Positions 33,308 through 42,159 of a DNA stretch of 64,000 bases are shown here, piece after piece. How positions within the stretch are numbered: the first letter of the stretch is position 1; every line of letters starts with the position of its first letter. Below the pieces are notes generated by a model. That model was not told the origin of the DNA, did no database searches, and worked only from the letters and a program-made list of their open reading frames with translations. The position numbers and the translations under genes are program-made. The DNA is from an uncultured bacterium (GTDB lineage Bacteria; Muiribacteriota; Ozemobacteria; Ozemobacterales; Ozemobacteraceae): positions 215,683 to 279,682 of the forward strand of contig CALEDQ010000029.1 in assembly GCA_937949615.1 (NCBI GenBank). Direction: 5' to 3'.

Positions 33308-34411
33308 ATGAAAAAGGCGATGCTGGTTCCGATGTTTTTTCTGGCATTGAATGCCGCTTCAGCGGCGGACATCAACTGGGATGAACTCGAAAAGAAGGCG
33401 CAGCAGTATACCGGCGAGATTGAAAAAAAAGACGGTGGTTCTGCCACCTCTGCCGGCTCGGGCAAAGGCAAGGGCGTCGATCTGGTTCTGCCAGGTCAGC
33501 CTCAGGGAAGAACCATCGACAATGCTGCCCCGCCGCTTTCAGAGGCAGACAAACGCCATATTACCGTGCATCTCAAGCTTGCCAACCGTCATTTTTCGAA
33601 AAAGAACTACCCCAAAGCGATTGAAGAAACCGATCTGGTCTTTGAACGCGAACCAGACAACGCCAGCGCCCGTTTCATGCGCGCGGTAATTGCTGGCAGA
33701 CTGCGTGATCATCAGACGGCCTGGTTCAATATTCTCATCGCCCGCGAAAAAGACCAGGCGAATCCGAAAATCGACACTTTCATCAACAAGCTGAAAACCG
33801 TAGCGCCAGAGCCGACCGAACCGGTATGGGTGCAGGGGGTCTATCGCTCGATCCCGGTTTCAGGCTGTGAAAAAGCTGCCGATGTCATCGAACGCCTGCT
33901 GCTCGACCCGGCCAGCCACAATATAACCAGCCTGCAAACCGGTGATTTTACCGAAGAGGCTGACAAAACAATCATGCCTTTACAGCTCGAGTGTTCAAGC
34001 CCGCCCGAAAAAGACGCCATTGTCAGCCTGCTGAAAAAGGCTGCGGGCAGCGATGTAACCGTCAAATCCGGCAATGGCAACAAGCTCGATCTGAGTGTAA
34101 CGGTTAAGGGGTTTGGCATCGAGAACAAAAATGTCAAACCGATCTCTGAACTGCAGGAATTCATCAAAGATCTTACTGAAGAAGTGGATGTCGCTATCAG
34201 TGACACGGTCGAACGTGAGGCTGAGAATAAGATTCTCGATATCACCTATGAAATTTCGACCCGCGATTTTAAAACACTTAACGACTTTCTGCGCAAGATT
34301 TCGCCTTATGCAACCAGATTCAGAGTACAAAGCCTCCGACTCGCCTATATCACCGGGTCGCAAAGTATAATCTGGAAATGCAAGGTTCAGGTATTTTACA
34401 AAGTTTCCTGA
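33308..34411 (+). CDS. Secreted hypothetical TPR protein
   Basis: A 367-aa exported protein (signal peptide 1-20, cleavage after ASA). Residues 21-80 are Lys/Gly-rich and probably flexible. Residues about 85-160 look like two TPR helix pairs (HLKLANRHFSKKNYPKAIEETDLVFER, DNASARFMRAVIAGRL). The C-terminal 200 residues have a beta/alpha pattern with no recognised family. GGGGAAG about 6 nt before ATG 33308 sets the start, 25 bp after the STAS gene. It overlaps the next gene by up to 34 bp. Confidence 0.6.
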   Translation: MKKAMLVPMFFLALNAASAADINWDELEKKAQQYTGEIEKKDGGSATSAGSGKGKGVDLVLPGQPQGRTIDNAAPPLSEADKRHITVHLKLANRHFSKKNYPKAIEETDLVFEREPDNASARFMRAVIAGRLRDHQTAWFNILIAREKDQANPKIDTFINKLKTVAPEPTEPVWVQGVYRSIPVSGCEKAADVIERLLLDPASHNITSLQTGDFTEEADKTIMPLQLECSSPPEKDAIVSLLKKAAGSDVTVKSGNGNKLDLSVTVKGFGIENKNVKPISELQEFIKDLTEEVDVAISDTVEREAENKILDITYEISTRDFKTLNDFLRKISPYATRFRVQSLRLAYITGSQSIIWKCKVQVFYKVS

Positions 34412-35325
34412 TTTTTTTTCGTTCACAAACAGCAGATTGTTTCCGATTCCTGCCGCATGAGAATCAGGGAATTAAAGTTTTGCTGAAAATCATTTATGGC
34501 TCAGGCACCTTACGCCTGCTGATGGCAGCAGTTTTCTGCGTTTTTGCACTGGCCTCAACGGACCGGATCGCCAGGGCATTCAGCGACAAGGAACTGGCGG
34601 TCACCAACATTTGCATTCCGGCGGCCCTGGCAGGGCTGCGTGCCCACTTCAACGGCGCCGATGTCAAAAAAGCCATGATTCAGGCAGCATTTGGCGGTCT
34701 GCTGATGCAGGAAGGTTTCAAGATCGCGCCAAAACTTGAAGAAAAACCAGCCTGGCAAGCCTGGAAAGCTAAAATTCTTATCAATCTCGGAGCCTCCCTT
34801 GCCGAATCGGCCGGCGATGACTTCGTTTACCGCATGGATATCGGACCGGTATGGCTGATTGTCAAAGATCGCACCATCCGTTTCAAACCAGCTCTGAATG
34901 CTGTCATAGCACCGGTAGTGCATCTGGCAGAAGGATCAAAACTTGACTGGGGGCGAAGCCTCAAATACGGCACTTTCGCATTCGAGCGCAGCAGCAGCCG
35001 TGATGGCACCCTGAACGGCACCGGAGCTCTGGCTTACAGCAATGCCAATACCTTTACCACCAACAAGTCTGGCGCCCATTCAGGGCACGAGCTGGTTCAC
35101 ACATTTCAGTACCGGCGTGACGCCATGTCGCCTCTGCGCCTCGGCAACCTGATTTCAGGCCTCGACGAGCGCTTTGGCGACAACTGGGTCGACGATACCG
35201 GCTGGAGTATCAGCTGGGGTCTGCAATGTGGCTGGGCTGAGCTTTATGATAAGAGCAAAGACTTTGACATCCCGCTCGAAAAAGAAGCATACTACCTTGA
35301 GAAAAAATACCGCCGGTATTTTTAA
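34378..35325 (+). CDS. Hypothetical membrane-associated protein with HExxH motif
   Basis: A protein of up to 315 aa, not recognised. A hydrophobic segment (RLLMAAVFCVFALAS, about 46-60) may be an export signal or anchor. The C-terminal part has HELVH (His237, Glu238, His241), the zinc metallopeptidase motif HExxH, in the phrase GAHSGHELVHTFQYRRD. A downstream Glu or His completing the site is not obvious. The start is uncertain: ATG 34378 overlaps the preceding gene, while TTG near 34480 with AGGGA upstream would give a shorter protein starting at LKIIYG. It is followed by a 736-aa membrane protein. Confidence 0.5.
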   Translation: MQGSGILQSFLIFFRSQTADCFRFLPHENQGIKVLLKIIYGSGTLRLLMAAVFCVFALASTDRIARAFSDKELAVTNICIPAALAGLRAHFNGADVKKAMIQAAFGGLLMQEGFKIAPKLEEKPAWQAWKAKILINLGASLAESAGDDFVYRMDIGPVWLIVKDRTIRFKPALNAVIAPVVHLAEGSKLDWGRSLKYGTFAFERSSSRDGTLNGTGALAYSNANTFTTNKSGAHSGHELVHTFQYRRDAMSPLRLGNLISGLDERFGDNWVDDTGWSISWGLQCGWAELYDKSKDFDIPLEKEAYYLEKKYRRYF

Positions 35326-35354
35326 GCCCGCCAGCCCGACAAGGTAGTTAACTG

Positions 35355-37565
35355 ATGCCAGAAGCCCTGAGATTGACGCTGATTCTGTGTCGCCTTAAAA
35401 CCAGACTGCTTTTGAACAGCCTGAAAAGCTGGGCATCGCTCGGCAAAAGCATCGGTGTCACACTCAGCGTTGTCCTGACGGCAGTTCTTATCACCACCGG
35501 AGCAGCAGACCTGGTCAATTCGCTGCGCATGGTTCCTTATGCCGATATCATGCTTGACTGGCTGTTGGGCGGCATAATCATCTATGTGATTTTCGTCGTC
35601 TTCACCGGCGACCTGTTGACCGGGCACAGCCTCAACACCGGTCAGATGAGCTCTGATTTCGGCTATCTGCGCACACTGCCGCTGCCACCTCTCAGTCTGG
35701 TCGTCGTTAAATTGTTTGAGCGGCTGATTACCGATTACCTCGGTCTGATCATTCTCTACAGCGCTTTCCTGGGCATCGCCTGCCGCAATGCCTGCAATCT
35801 CGAAAGCCTGCTGCTCGCGACCGCTCTCTATCTACAGATCAGTCTGTTGATCGGTCTGCTGATCAACCTGACGAGTGTTTTTCTGACACGCTTCTTCAGA
35901 CCGACAGCGGTTAACAACTTCTTCTCGCTGCTCGGCTATTTCAGCGCCTTCATAACCGTGGCGCCGTATGTGATACTCAACAATTTTCCGATGCAGATTC
36001 TCGAATTCATCGTCGCGAATCTCGATATTCTCAACGAGACGGTTTTTCGTTTCATGGTACCGGTTCAATGGCTGGCAGTGGCACTGCTCAGCGGCAGCTT
36101 CTGTGATGAATTTTTCTTTTTTTCAGGCTTTTGGGCAATTGTAATTCTTGCAGGCATCCTGCTCTTCAAACTTGCCATCGACCTGAACTGGTACAGTTAT
36201 TCACACAGCAGCAGCCGCAAAGGCGGCCGCACCGGGCGCAAATGGTTCAGTGGACTGATTCACAAAGAAGTGCTGCTGCTGAAAAGCGATTTCAATCTGC
36301 TGGTCAACGCCATGATGATGCCGATCACCCTGATCGTCATCGAAATTCTGCTGTTGAAAGAGGTTTTCAAACTTTCATCACCTGGCTCGATGCTCAACAT
36401 CATTGCCGGTGCGGTTATCTATTTTTGCGGTTTTGGCCCGGTAAACAGCATCGGCTATGAGGGCAAAGCAATATCGCTGCTTGAAACTCTGCCGATCAGG
36501 CCGTCTTCGCTGCTCTTAAAAAAAGCCGCGTTCTGGATATTCATCGCCGAGGCTATTTTTGTGCCAGCCACAATTCTTAGTATGCAGCAGATGAATTTTG
36601 CCCCGGCTTTCATATTGCAGTCTGCTCTGGTTGCGGCACTATTCACCGCTGCCTGCGTTCTCGCCTCGGTCTGCATTTCCGCCGTTTTTCCCTGTTTCGA
36701 CAGCAAGATTCTTCAGCAGCGTTCGACGCTCGCGGGCAAACTTGCAGCTCTCGGCCTGATGTTGCTGATGGTGCCGGTAAAAGACCTCAGCCTGCCTTCA
36801 ATATTCAGTTTCATCGTATTTTCCTGCCTGCTGTATCTGATGTTCATCAAAGCCCGGGCCGCGCTGTTTTTCAGACTCGACCCGCAGGCACAGAACTCTG
36901 AATACCAGAAACAGATCGACGTGATGATCCTGGCACTGGCGTTCGCTGCCGGCGAAATATCGCTGACTCACATGTTTCATGCGATCGCACCCGGTATCGA
37001 TACCGGCATGTGGAACTGGTTCATTCCGGCGGTAATTTTTCTGCCGATCAGTGCTTTGATGCTGCTTTCGCACCGTTCGACCACAAAACCGGGCCTGAAT
37101 CAGGCTGTTAACAGAGAGTTCAGCAATCCGGCACTCTCATGGGGCATCACCGCCCTGCTGCTGGCCGCCACCATTGTTCTGACAATCAGTATACATGTCA
37201 GAATGCCTGAACCGGCCGCACTGTTCCGTGACGACCTGTTTCAGATAACCGATCTGGCGCGAACCGTATCGCTGCCACCGGCAATATGGTGCGGGCTGTT
37301 GATCGCAGGCGGCGCCATGTTGAGCGGCCTGTTCGTCTGCCATCTCGGCCGGCGGTTTCCCTGCCATGGGCGTGGCAGCCTGTTGAACGCACTCGCTGGC
37401 ATTGCACTTCTTACACTGCTGTTTCCGGCGCGACTGATGCCGGCCGGTCTTGTCATAGCAATCGCAGTCGCTGCAGCCAACCGACTCACCGGCAGATCAC
37501 GCTACGCAATCGCGATTGGAGCGCTGGCGTCGGCAGCTCAGGGCATATACTTTATCTTTTTTTAA
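35355..37565 (+). CDS. Large polytopic membrane protein, ABC-exporter-permease-like
   Basis: A 736-aa protein with about 14-16 hydrophobic helices across its whole length, ending in an aromatic run. The N-terminal half (TLPLPPLSLVVVKLFERLITDYLGLI) has the amphipathic loop seen in ABC-2 permeases whose helices switch between sets. A second half with similar helices suggests a tandem permease. No ATP-binding gene is adjacent, so an ATPase would have to come from elsewhere, if it is a transporter at all. AAGGTAG lies upstream of ATG 35355. Confidence 0.55.
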   Translation: MPEALRLTLILCRLKTRLLLNSLKSWASLGKSIGVTLSVVLTAVLITTGAADLVNSLRMVPYADIMLDWLLGGIIIYVIFVVFTGDLLTGHSLNTGQMSSDFGYLRTLPLPPLSLVVVKLFERLITDYLGLIILYSAFLGIACRNACNLESLLLATALYLQISLLIGLLINLTSVFLTRFFRPTAVNNFFSLLGYFSAFITVAPYVILNNFPMQILEFIVANLDILNETVFRFMVPVQWLAVALLSGSFCDEFFFFSGFWAIVILAGILLFKLAIDLNWYSYSHSSSRKGGRTGRKWFSGLIHKEVLLLKSDFNLLVNAMMMPITLIVIEILLLKEVFKLSSPGSMLNIIAGAVIYFCGFGPVNSIGYEGKAISLLETLPIRPSSLLLKKAAFWIFIAEAIFVPATILSMQQMNFAPAFILQSALVAALFTAACVLASVCISAVFPCFDSKILQQRSTLAGKLAALGLMLLMVPVKDLSLPSIFSFIVFSCLLYLMFIKARAALFFRLDPQAQNSEYQKQIDVMILALAFAAGEISLTHMFHAIAPGIDTGMWNWFIPAVIFLPISALMLLSHRSTTKPGLNQAVNREFSNPALSWGITALLLAATIVLTISIHVRMPEPAALFRDDLFQITDLARTVSLPPAIWCGLLIAGGAMLSGLFVCHLGRRFPCHGRGSLLNALAGIALLTLLFPARLMPAGLVIAIAVAAANRLTGRSRYAIAIGALASAAQGIYFIFF

Positions 37566-37574
37566 AAAATCTCC

Positions 37575-37602
37575 TTGCCAAACCTCCGACTTTTTATACT
37601 TT
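37575..37602 (+). promoter_or_regulatory. Weak promoter candidate before the calcium-loop protein
   Basis: TTGCCA (37575-37580), 16-base spacer, TACTTT (37597-37602), 28 bp before the start codon of the next gene. Both boxes deviate from consensus; the position is reasonable. Confidence 0.3.
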
Positions 37603-37630
37603 CTCACGCCATAACCTTATGGAGGTTTTT

Positions 37631-38179
37631 ATGCTTACCAGAAGACCATTTCTGATTTTCGGCCTCATCATAGCGATTATGGCGGTAGTAGCCACGCAGG
37701 TTAAAGCCAGCCTTAACGAATGGGAATCGGCGCCCGACGTCGAATCGATGAACCCCGACATGGCCTACGCCCACAGCGGCAACTTCATGCAGACCGCCGG
37801 TCAGTATGACCGCAACGGTGACGGGCGCGTCGACCTGATCGTAGCCGACCGCAACGGCGACGGCCGCGCTGACTACTGGGCCACCGACCGCAACTTCGAC
37901 GGCCGCTTCAACGATTACCAGTATGACCGCAACTTCGACGGCCGCATCGACCAGTGGGAATACGACCTCGACATCGACGGCATCTCTGACAAGATTTATG
38001 TCGACGCTGACAACGACGGCCGCGCCGAGCTTTACGCAATGCTCAACCCGATTACCCGAACCTACACCTGGTATGGTAATATGACGAACGTGGCCGCTTC
38101 GGGGCAGATGTCTTTCCCGCCCATGAGCGCCAAAAAAATGAAAAAGTATCGTGGTGGTCGTGTTGGCGATTCCATGTAA
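37631..38179 (+). CDS. Small secreted protein with six calcium-loop-like repeats
   Basis: A 182-aa exported protein (signal peptide to about residue 26, ending VKA). Residues about 58-135 hold six tandem repeats of D-x-[DN]-x-D-G-x-x-[DN]: DRNGDGRVD, DRNGDGRAD, DRNFDGRFN, DRNFDGRID, DLDIDGISD and DADNDGRAE. This is the ligand pattern of EF-hand, dockerin or thrombospondin-3 calcium loops, so Ca2+-dependent folding or binding is likely. No other domain is recognised. GGAGG six to nine bases before ATG 37631 fixes the start and excludes a longer reading. Confidence 0.78.
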   Translation: MLTRRPFLIFGLIIAIMAVVATQVKASLNEWESAPDVESMNPDMAYAHSGNFMQTAGQYDRNGDGRVDLIVADRNGDGRADYWATDRNFDGRFNDYQYDRNFDGRIDQWEYDLDIDGISDKIYVDADNDGRAELYAMLNPITRTYTWYGNMTNVAASGQMSFPPMSAKKMKKYRGGRVGDSM

Positions 38180-38188
38180 GAAGGTCGG

Positions 38189-39877
38189 ATGAACAAAAAA
38201 TCTCTGCTCTCTCTCTGCCTTTCGGCAGGCATTCTCACCGGAGTGCCTGCTTTTACCTTTGCTTCAGAAGCCACGGCTTCCGGAAACCCGCCCGCGTCAG
38301 CCACCGCCCTGCCGGCGATTGCTGAGCCAGCGCCTGCCTCTGCCACGCCGGGCCCTGCTGCTGAGACAGTTTCTGCTGAAACTTCAGATGACGCCGGCAT
38401 TACTGCGACCGCTCCAACCGAGATCAGCAAGTCGACAGCAACTGCCAAAACACCTGAAACAAACGTAGACCCAGAAGCAGCAGTTTTAGACCAGACTTCT
38501 GAAGCAGACACAGCCTCTGCTGTCACAGATGCCGACTCTGGAACAGAACCGAATGCCGAACTGATTTCTGATGCAGATATAACCTCAGAAGAAATCGCCA
38601 CGGCAGCCCCGGAGGTTTACGACCCATTCGCAGCCGACCCGTTTACCGGCAGCTCAATGCTGCGCATGAAAAGACGTCTCGAAACTCTAGCCGGCATCAA
38701 CGGCAGAATGCAGAAAAGTGCCGACCTGGCTCTGGCGGTCGCGGCTTCTGCCAGTGAAGACCGATATTTCCGCCGCAATTGCGAATATCTGACCAGGCTG
38801 ATAAGGCGGGCGCCATTGCCGGCGCTGACCAGCACCCTGGTTTTTCCTGAATTTCTCGGCATCGCCAATGAACTGATGCTCGAATCAACAAGAGCAATCA
38901 TCAATATTTCGATCGAAGACCTGCAATATAACCCGCAGAAGCGTCTGAAAATGTTGACCGAGCTTAACGGCCTGCACCAGCTGACCGGTCAGATTGCAGA
39001 AATTCAGCGAAAAGCCCTGCAGAATGTCAAAGATCTCGCAACGGCTCTTACCGACCAGGCCAGGCGCCGGGCCGTCGGAGCCCCTCCGGCTGACCTGCTG
39101 AAAAAAGTCATATCTGAAATATCTCAGCTTCTCAATCAATCAGCCGACCGCTGGAACGCTCTTCTGAGCCAGCACGAACACCATCGCGCCCTTTTCAGTG
39201 GCATACTCGATTATCTCGTCAGCTCGAACGATTCGCTGTCAGGGGTCAGACATGCCGCTCAACTGAATCAGATGCTGCGCAGCCTGCTCGATTTCAAAAT
39301 CTGCCTCGAAGATTTTTATGGCCAGGCATCAGCCTCCCCTGCCCGACTTGATGAGCGGCAGCAGGCGCTGTCAGAAAAACTCACCAGCCTCGCCGGCCGC
39401 TCTAATCAATTCAGATCGAGAGTAGCTGCCTTCGATGGCCGTTTCCCGGCCCGAGAAAATGACCCGACCGCCACACCCGCCTTCTCATGCGCAGAGGAGC
39501 TCACCGGAATTTTCTCACTTCTTGAAAAAATGCAGGCCGCAAAAATCGTGACCGGACTCACTCAAACTGATGACAGTCAGCAAAGCGAAGTATCTTCAGT
39601 GACAACCGCACCTGGCTCTGAGACCGCGACGCTGACTGTTTCTCCAAAGTCACCCGATAAGCAGTCGCTGGAAACATCCGAAAGCAGACCAGAATTCAGA
39701 AAAAGTCTTCTTGAAGAGCTCATCGTATGGATAGATGGCAGCCCCTGGCCTCTACCCTCAGAAAAAAACGAAGAAGGCCCAGAAGACAAGAGACCAGATA
39801 ACAATAACAATAAAGAAAACGAAAAGACAGACAGGACCGATTCAACGCCCGACTCTTCATTGACAGAATCAAGGTAG
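38189..39877 (+). CDS. Large secreted Ala/Thr/Glu-rich coiled-coil protein
   Basis: A 562-aa exported protein (signal peptide about 1-25). Residues 26-135 are an acidic, Ala/Thr/Pro/Glu-rich low-complexity stretch, probably a surface-exposed linker. Residues about 150-430 are helical and predicted to form coiled coils (long Leu/Ala heptads). The C-terminus is again Ser/Thr/Asp/Asn-rich and disordered. GAAGG lies about 7 bases before ATG 38189, 9 bp after the calcium-loop gene, so the pair is probably one transcript. The family is not recognised. Confidence 0.6.
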   Translation: MNKKSLLSLCLSAGILTGVPAFTFASEATASGNPPASATALPAIAEPAPASATPGPAAETVSAETSDDAGITATAPTEISKSTATAKTPETNVDPEAAVLDQTSEADTASAVTDADSGTEPNAELISDADITSEEIATAAPEVYDPFAADPFTGSSMLRMKRRLETLAGINGRMQKSADLALAVAASASEDRYFRRNCEYLTRLIRRAPLPALTSTLVFPEFLGIANELMLESTRAIINISIEDLQYNPQKRLKMLTELNGLHQLTGQIAEIQRKALQNVKDLATALTDQARRRAVGAPPADLLKKVISEISQLLNQSADRWNALLSQHEHHRALFSGILDYLVSSNDSLSGVRHAAQLNQMLRSLLDFKICLEDFYGQASASPARLDERQQALSEKLTSLAGRSNQFRSRVAAFDGRFPARENDPTATPAFSCAEELTGIFSLLEKMQAAKIVTGLTQTDDSQQSEVSSVTTAPGSETATLTVSPKSPDKQSLETSESRPEFRKSLLEELIVWIDGSPWPLPSEKNEEGPEDKRPDNNNNKENEKTDRTDSTPDSSLTESR

Positions 39878-40271
39878 TCCTCTGCCGCGTCTGAATCAGC
39901 AGCTTTTCATTTATTCCTGCGTCGATAGTGGTCTGCCAGTATTGAACATGAAGAATCAATAATTCTGCGTTATCCCGCCGCCAGAACAACAGCATTGCGA
40001 TGCTATAAATCTTACACAAAACAAAGAGCCGATGCTGGCCGGCATGCATTTATGGCGCACCTCCGATTCGCCAACAGAGCAAATCATATTTAAATAGCAA
40101 CGAAAATTAAAGATATTTAGCTATTACCATGCCAATTTTTATGAATTTTGCCGCGTGGTTTTAAGCAGACCCGAAATTTACCCGATTTTCGCGTAACTTT
40201 TCGCCGGCAAACTGCCGATGATTATTAAAGAAAGGGTGAAGTATGCTCTTTCAACTGCAAGGAGGCAGCAT
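39878..40271. other. Intergenic region, no gene supported
   Basis: About 390 bases. A reverse-strand open frame across 39720-40049 starts within the 3' end of the preceding gene and has no ribosome site or family resemblance. AT-rich sequence (40085-40200) precedes the next gene and likely holds its promoter. Only the GGAGG ribosome site at about 40260 is clear. Confidence 0.55.
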
Positions 40272-41231
40272 ATGAGTCTTAAATTAGGCAGCGACCACGG
40301 AAGGTCAATACTTGAACAGCTTCAGAACAGATTTCGCGACCGCGTTGACGAAGAAAAAAGCGATAAACCCTTCGCACCGGCACCATTGAGTCTGAAAGAC
40401 GTTTTTGAACGTTCAAGAACTCACGAACGCAAAGATTCCGGTAAAACCGATCTGCAGGAAAACCCGGAAGCCGGCTCGATTCAGGCTGGCGGTCTCAATA
40501 TTTCTTTTCAGTTCGATCTTTTCTATGAACTGTCTTCAAAAGTCGAAGCAAAAATGGGCAAACAGGGTGCCAACCGCTTTGCCGAACTGAGCGGCAAGGT
40601 ATCAGAAACCTTCATGGGCAATTTCAGCCTGTCGATCGACCCGGTCGGCTCTTTCATGAATGGTACCGAAAAGTCGCTCGAAATTTCGCCAGAAACCACC
40701 GGTGAATTTTTCGATGCGGTTGAAGGTCTCGCCGACCTCAGCCCCCAGGCTCTCGAAAATTTTCTCAAGGAATCTGACAATTTTTTCAATGAACTCGAAG
40801 CCACTTACGGCGAAGCCGGTGGTGCTTTCGACCAGATCAAGGGCGTAATGCAGGAACAGGCAAAGGCCTTTTTCGCAGATGTAGAAAATGCGAGAACCGA
40901 CGCCCTCGGCGGTACCGCATCAACTGAAGCCCTGCCAGCGGAAGGCGAAGCAGCCCTTCCGGCCGCCACTACCGATATTTCAGCCCTGTTGCCGACCGCA
41001 GACAAAGAAGCCGGCAACGGTTCGCTTATCGAAATGTTTTTCAAGCCAGAAGTCAAGGTCAGCCAGTCGGACTATCAGGATTTCCTCAAAGATTTTGTTG
41101 AATATGCAGACAAGTTCAAACAACAGATGTTCGAAAAGCTTTTCAACAGCCGCAATTCTTATGACAAAACCGGCAAAAGCGAAGAAACCGCACCCGCCGA
41201 CAAAATCAGCCTCGTCGACACCGCAGCCTGA
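40272..41231 (+). CDS. Hypothetical acidic protein, 319 aa
   Basis: Not recognised. No signal peptide. The first 80 residues are Lys/Arg-rich with a short Ser/Pro linker. Residues about 85-220 form amphipathic helices (FYELSSKVEAKMGKQGANRF, SPQALENFLKESDNFFNELE). A disordered Ala/Pro/Glu linker follows, and then a short helix pair near 260-300. ATG 40272 with GGAGG eight bases upstream is the start; an upstream in-frame ATG at 40218 lacks one. A strong terminator follows the gene. It could be a cytoplasmic regulator or structural protein; the sequence does not say. Confidence 0.6.
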   Translation: MSLKLGSDHGRSILEQLQNRFRDRVDEEKSDKPFAPAPLSLKDVFERSRTHERKDSGKTDLQENPEAGSIQAGGLNISFQFDLFYELSSKVEAKMGKQGANRFAELSGKVSETFMGNFSLSIDPVGSFMNGTEKSLEISPETTGEFFDAVEGLADLSPQALENFLKESDNFFNELEATYGEAGGAFDQIKGVMQEQAKAFFADVENARTDALGGTASTEALPAEGEAALPAATTDISALLPTADKEAGNGSLIEMFFKPEVKVSQSDYQDFLKDFVEYADKFKQQMFEKLFNSRNSYDKTGKSEETAPADKISLVDTAA

Positions 41232-41275
41232 AGTGCCGCAGCATCAGCAGTAATTTCACAGCACAATTAAATTTT

Positions 41276-41312
41276 CCGCCCCCGCCAGATTTGCCGGGGG
41301 CGGTTTTATTTT
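41276..41312 (+). terminator. Rho-independent terminator
   Basis: GC-rich stem CCGCCCCC/GGGGGCGG closing a short loop, followed by TTTTATTTTT, 45 bp after the 319-aa gene stop. Confidence 0.88.
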
Positions 41313-41432
41313 TGAGAACAATTAGAGCAGATTTAACAGATCACAGGTGCGCGGGAACGACGAATATTAATTGCATCATTCTGGTCATAGACCCGGAGCC
41401 CAGAAGTTTAAGGCGATTGCCCTGAACATTCG

Positions 41433-41465
41433 TGTGACACGTGTTAATCCGTGTTAATCCGTGGC
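41433..41465. repeat. GTGTTAATCC tandem repeat
   Basis: Two perfect copies of GTGTTAATCC (41441-41460) followed by GTGG, preceded by GTGTGACAC. A related but longer array (unit GTGTTTATCC) lies at about 45217-45272. Confidence 0.7.
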
Positions 41466-41508
41466 CAACAACCTGCACAGCCAAAGTTCATTTTTAATTC
41501 ATGCAGGG

Positions 41509-41985
41509 TTAAAGATTCTTCCAGTATTTGACGGCATTTTCGCCGCCGGCGTAATACCAGAAAATAGTTTTTGTCTCTTTGTACCCGTTCTTTGCAAACA
41601 TCCGCCGCGATGGCGTATTGCTCTCGCGGACCTCGGCGCAGGTTCTTTTCATGCCATTTTCTCTGAACCAGTCTTCAATAGCTCTAACGAGAAACGAGCC
41701 AGTGCCCTTCTGTTTACGGTCGGGCAACACGCCGATCTTGTAGACACGGCCCGATGGCACTTTGAAATGCCGCAGCAGCCCGGTGATCGTCGCGAATATT
41801 TCCCCCTTCTCGTCTCTGATGATCAGAGTCGTGCTGGTCGGCGAAGTTATCAGATGTCTGAGATTGCGCTTCGGAAACTGGTCGGCCGCATGTTCGAAGC
41901 AGATTTTTTCGAAAGCGAAGAGATCGTCAACATCGTCGGGGGTCGCTTTGACCACCGGAAAACCACAAAATTCAATCTTTTTCAT
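41509..41985 (-). CDS. GNAT-family N-acetyltransferase
   Basis: A 158-aa cytoplasmic enzyme of the GCN5-related type. The acetyl-CoA pyrophosphate loop is GVLPDRKQKGTGSFLV (R/Q-x-x-G-x-G/A), with the core strand VYKIGV before it and NTPSRRMFAKNGY after, as in RimI-type proteins. The substrate (protein N-terminus, amine or antibiotic) is not indicated. It stands alone, divergent to the protease gene and convergent with the preceding gene. Confidence 0.85.
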   Translation of the reverse strand: MKKIEFCGFPVVKATPDDVDDLFAFEKICFEHAADQFPKRNLRHLITSPTSTTLIIRDEKGEIFATITGLLRHFKVPSGRVYKIGVLPDRKQKGTGSFLVRAIEDWFRENGMKRTCAEVRESNTPSRRMFAKNGYKETKTIFWYYAGGENAVKYWKNL

Positions 41986-42073
41986 ATCTCAACCCAGTTT
42001 TTGTAGTGATGACAGGTTCTCAGGTAACTATAGCAGAGGCTAAAATAAAGTGTACATTTTTTTCTTTAACCTC

Positions 42074-42102
42074 TTGCGCACTTTTTAAGACAGCATTAAA
42101 AT
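42074..42102 (+). promoter_or_regulatory. Promoter candidate of the first clostripain gene
   Basis: TTGCGC (42074-42079), 17-base spacer, TAAAAT (42097-42102). Reasonable boxes and ideal spacing, 58 bases before the start codon. Confidence 0.55.
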
Positions 42103-42159
42103 GATTAATATCCGGAGCGAGCATTCCCGGATAAGTATATAAGTTCAGGGAGACCGAGA

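Noticed and set aside
39720..40049. A 109-codon reverse frame across the end of the 562-aa gene
   Set aside because: It overlaps a supported gene by more than half its length and shows no known domain or ribosome site.
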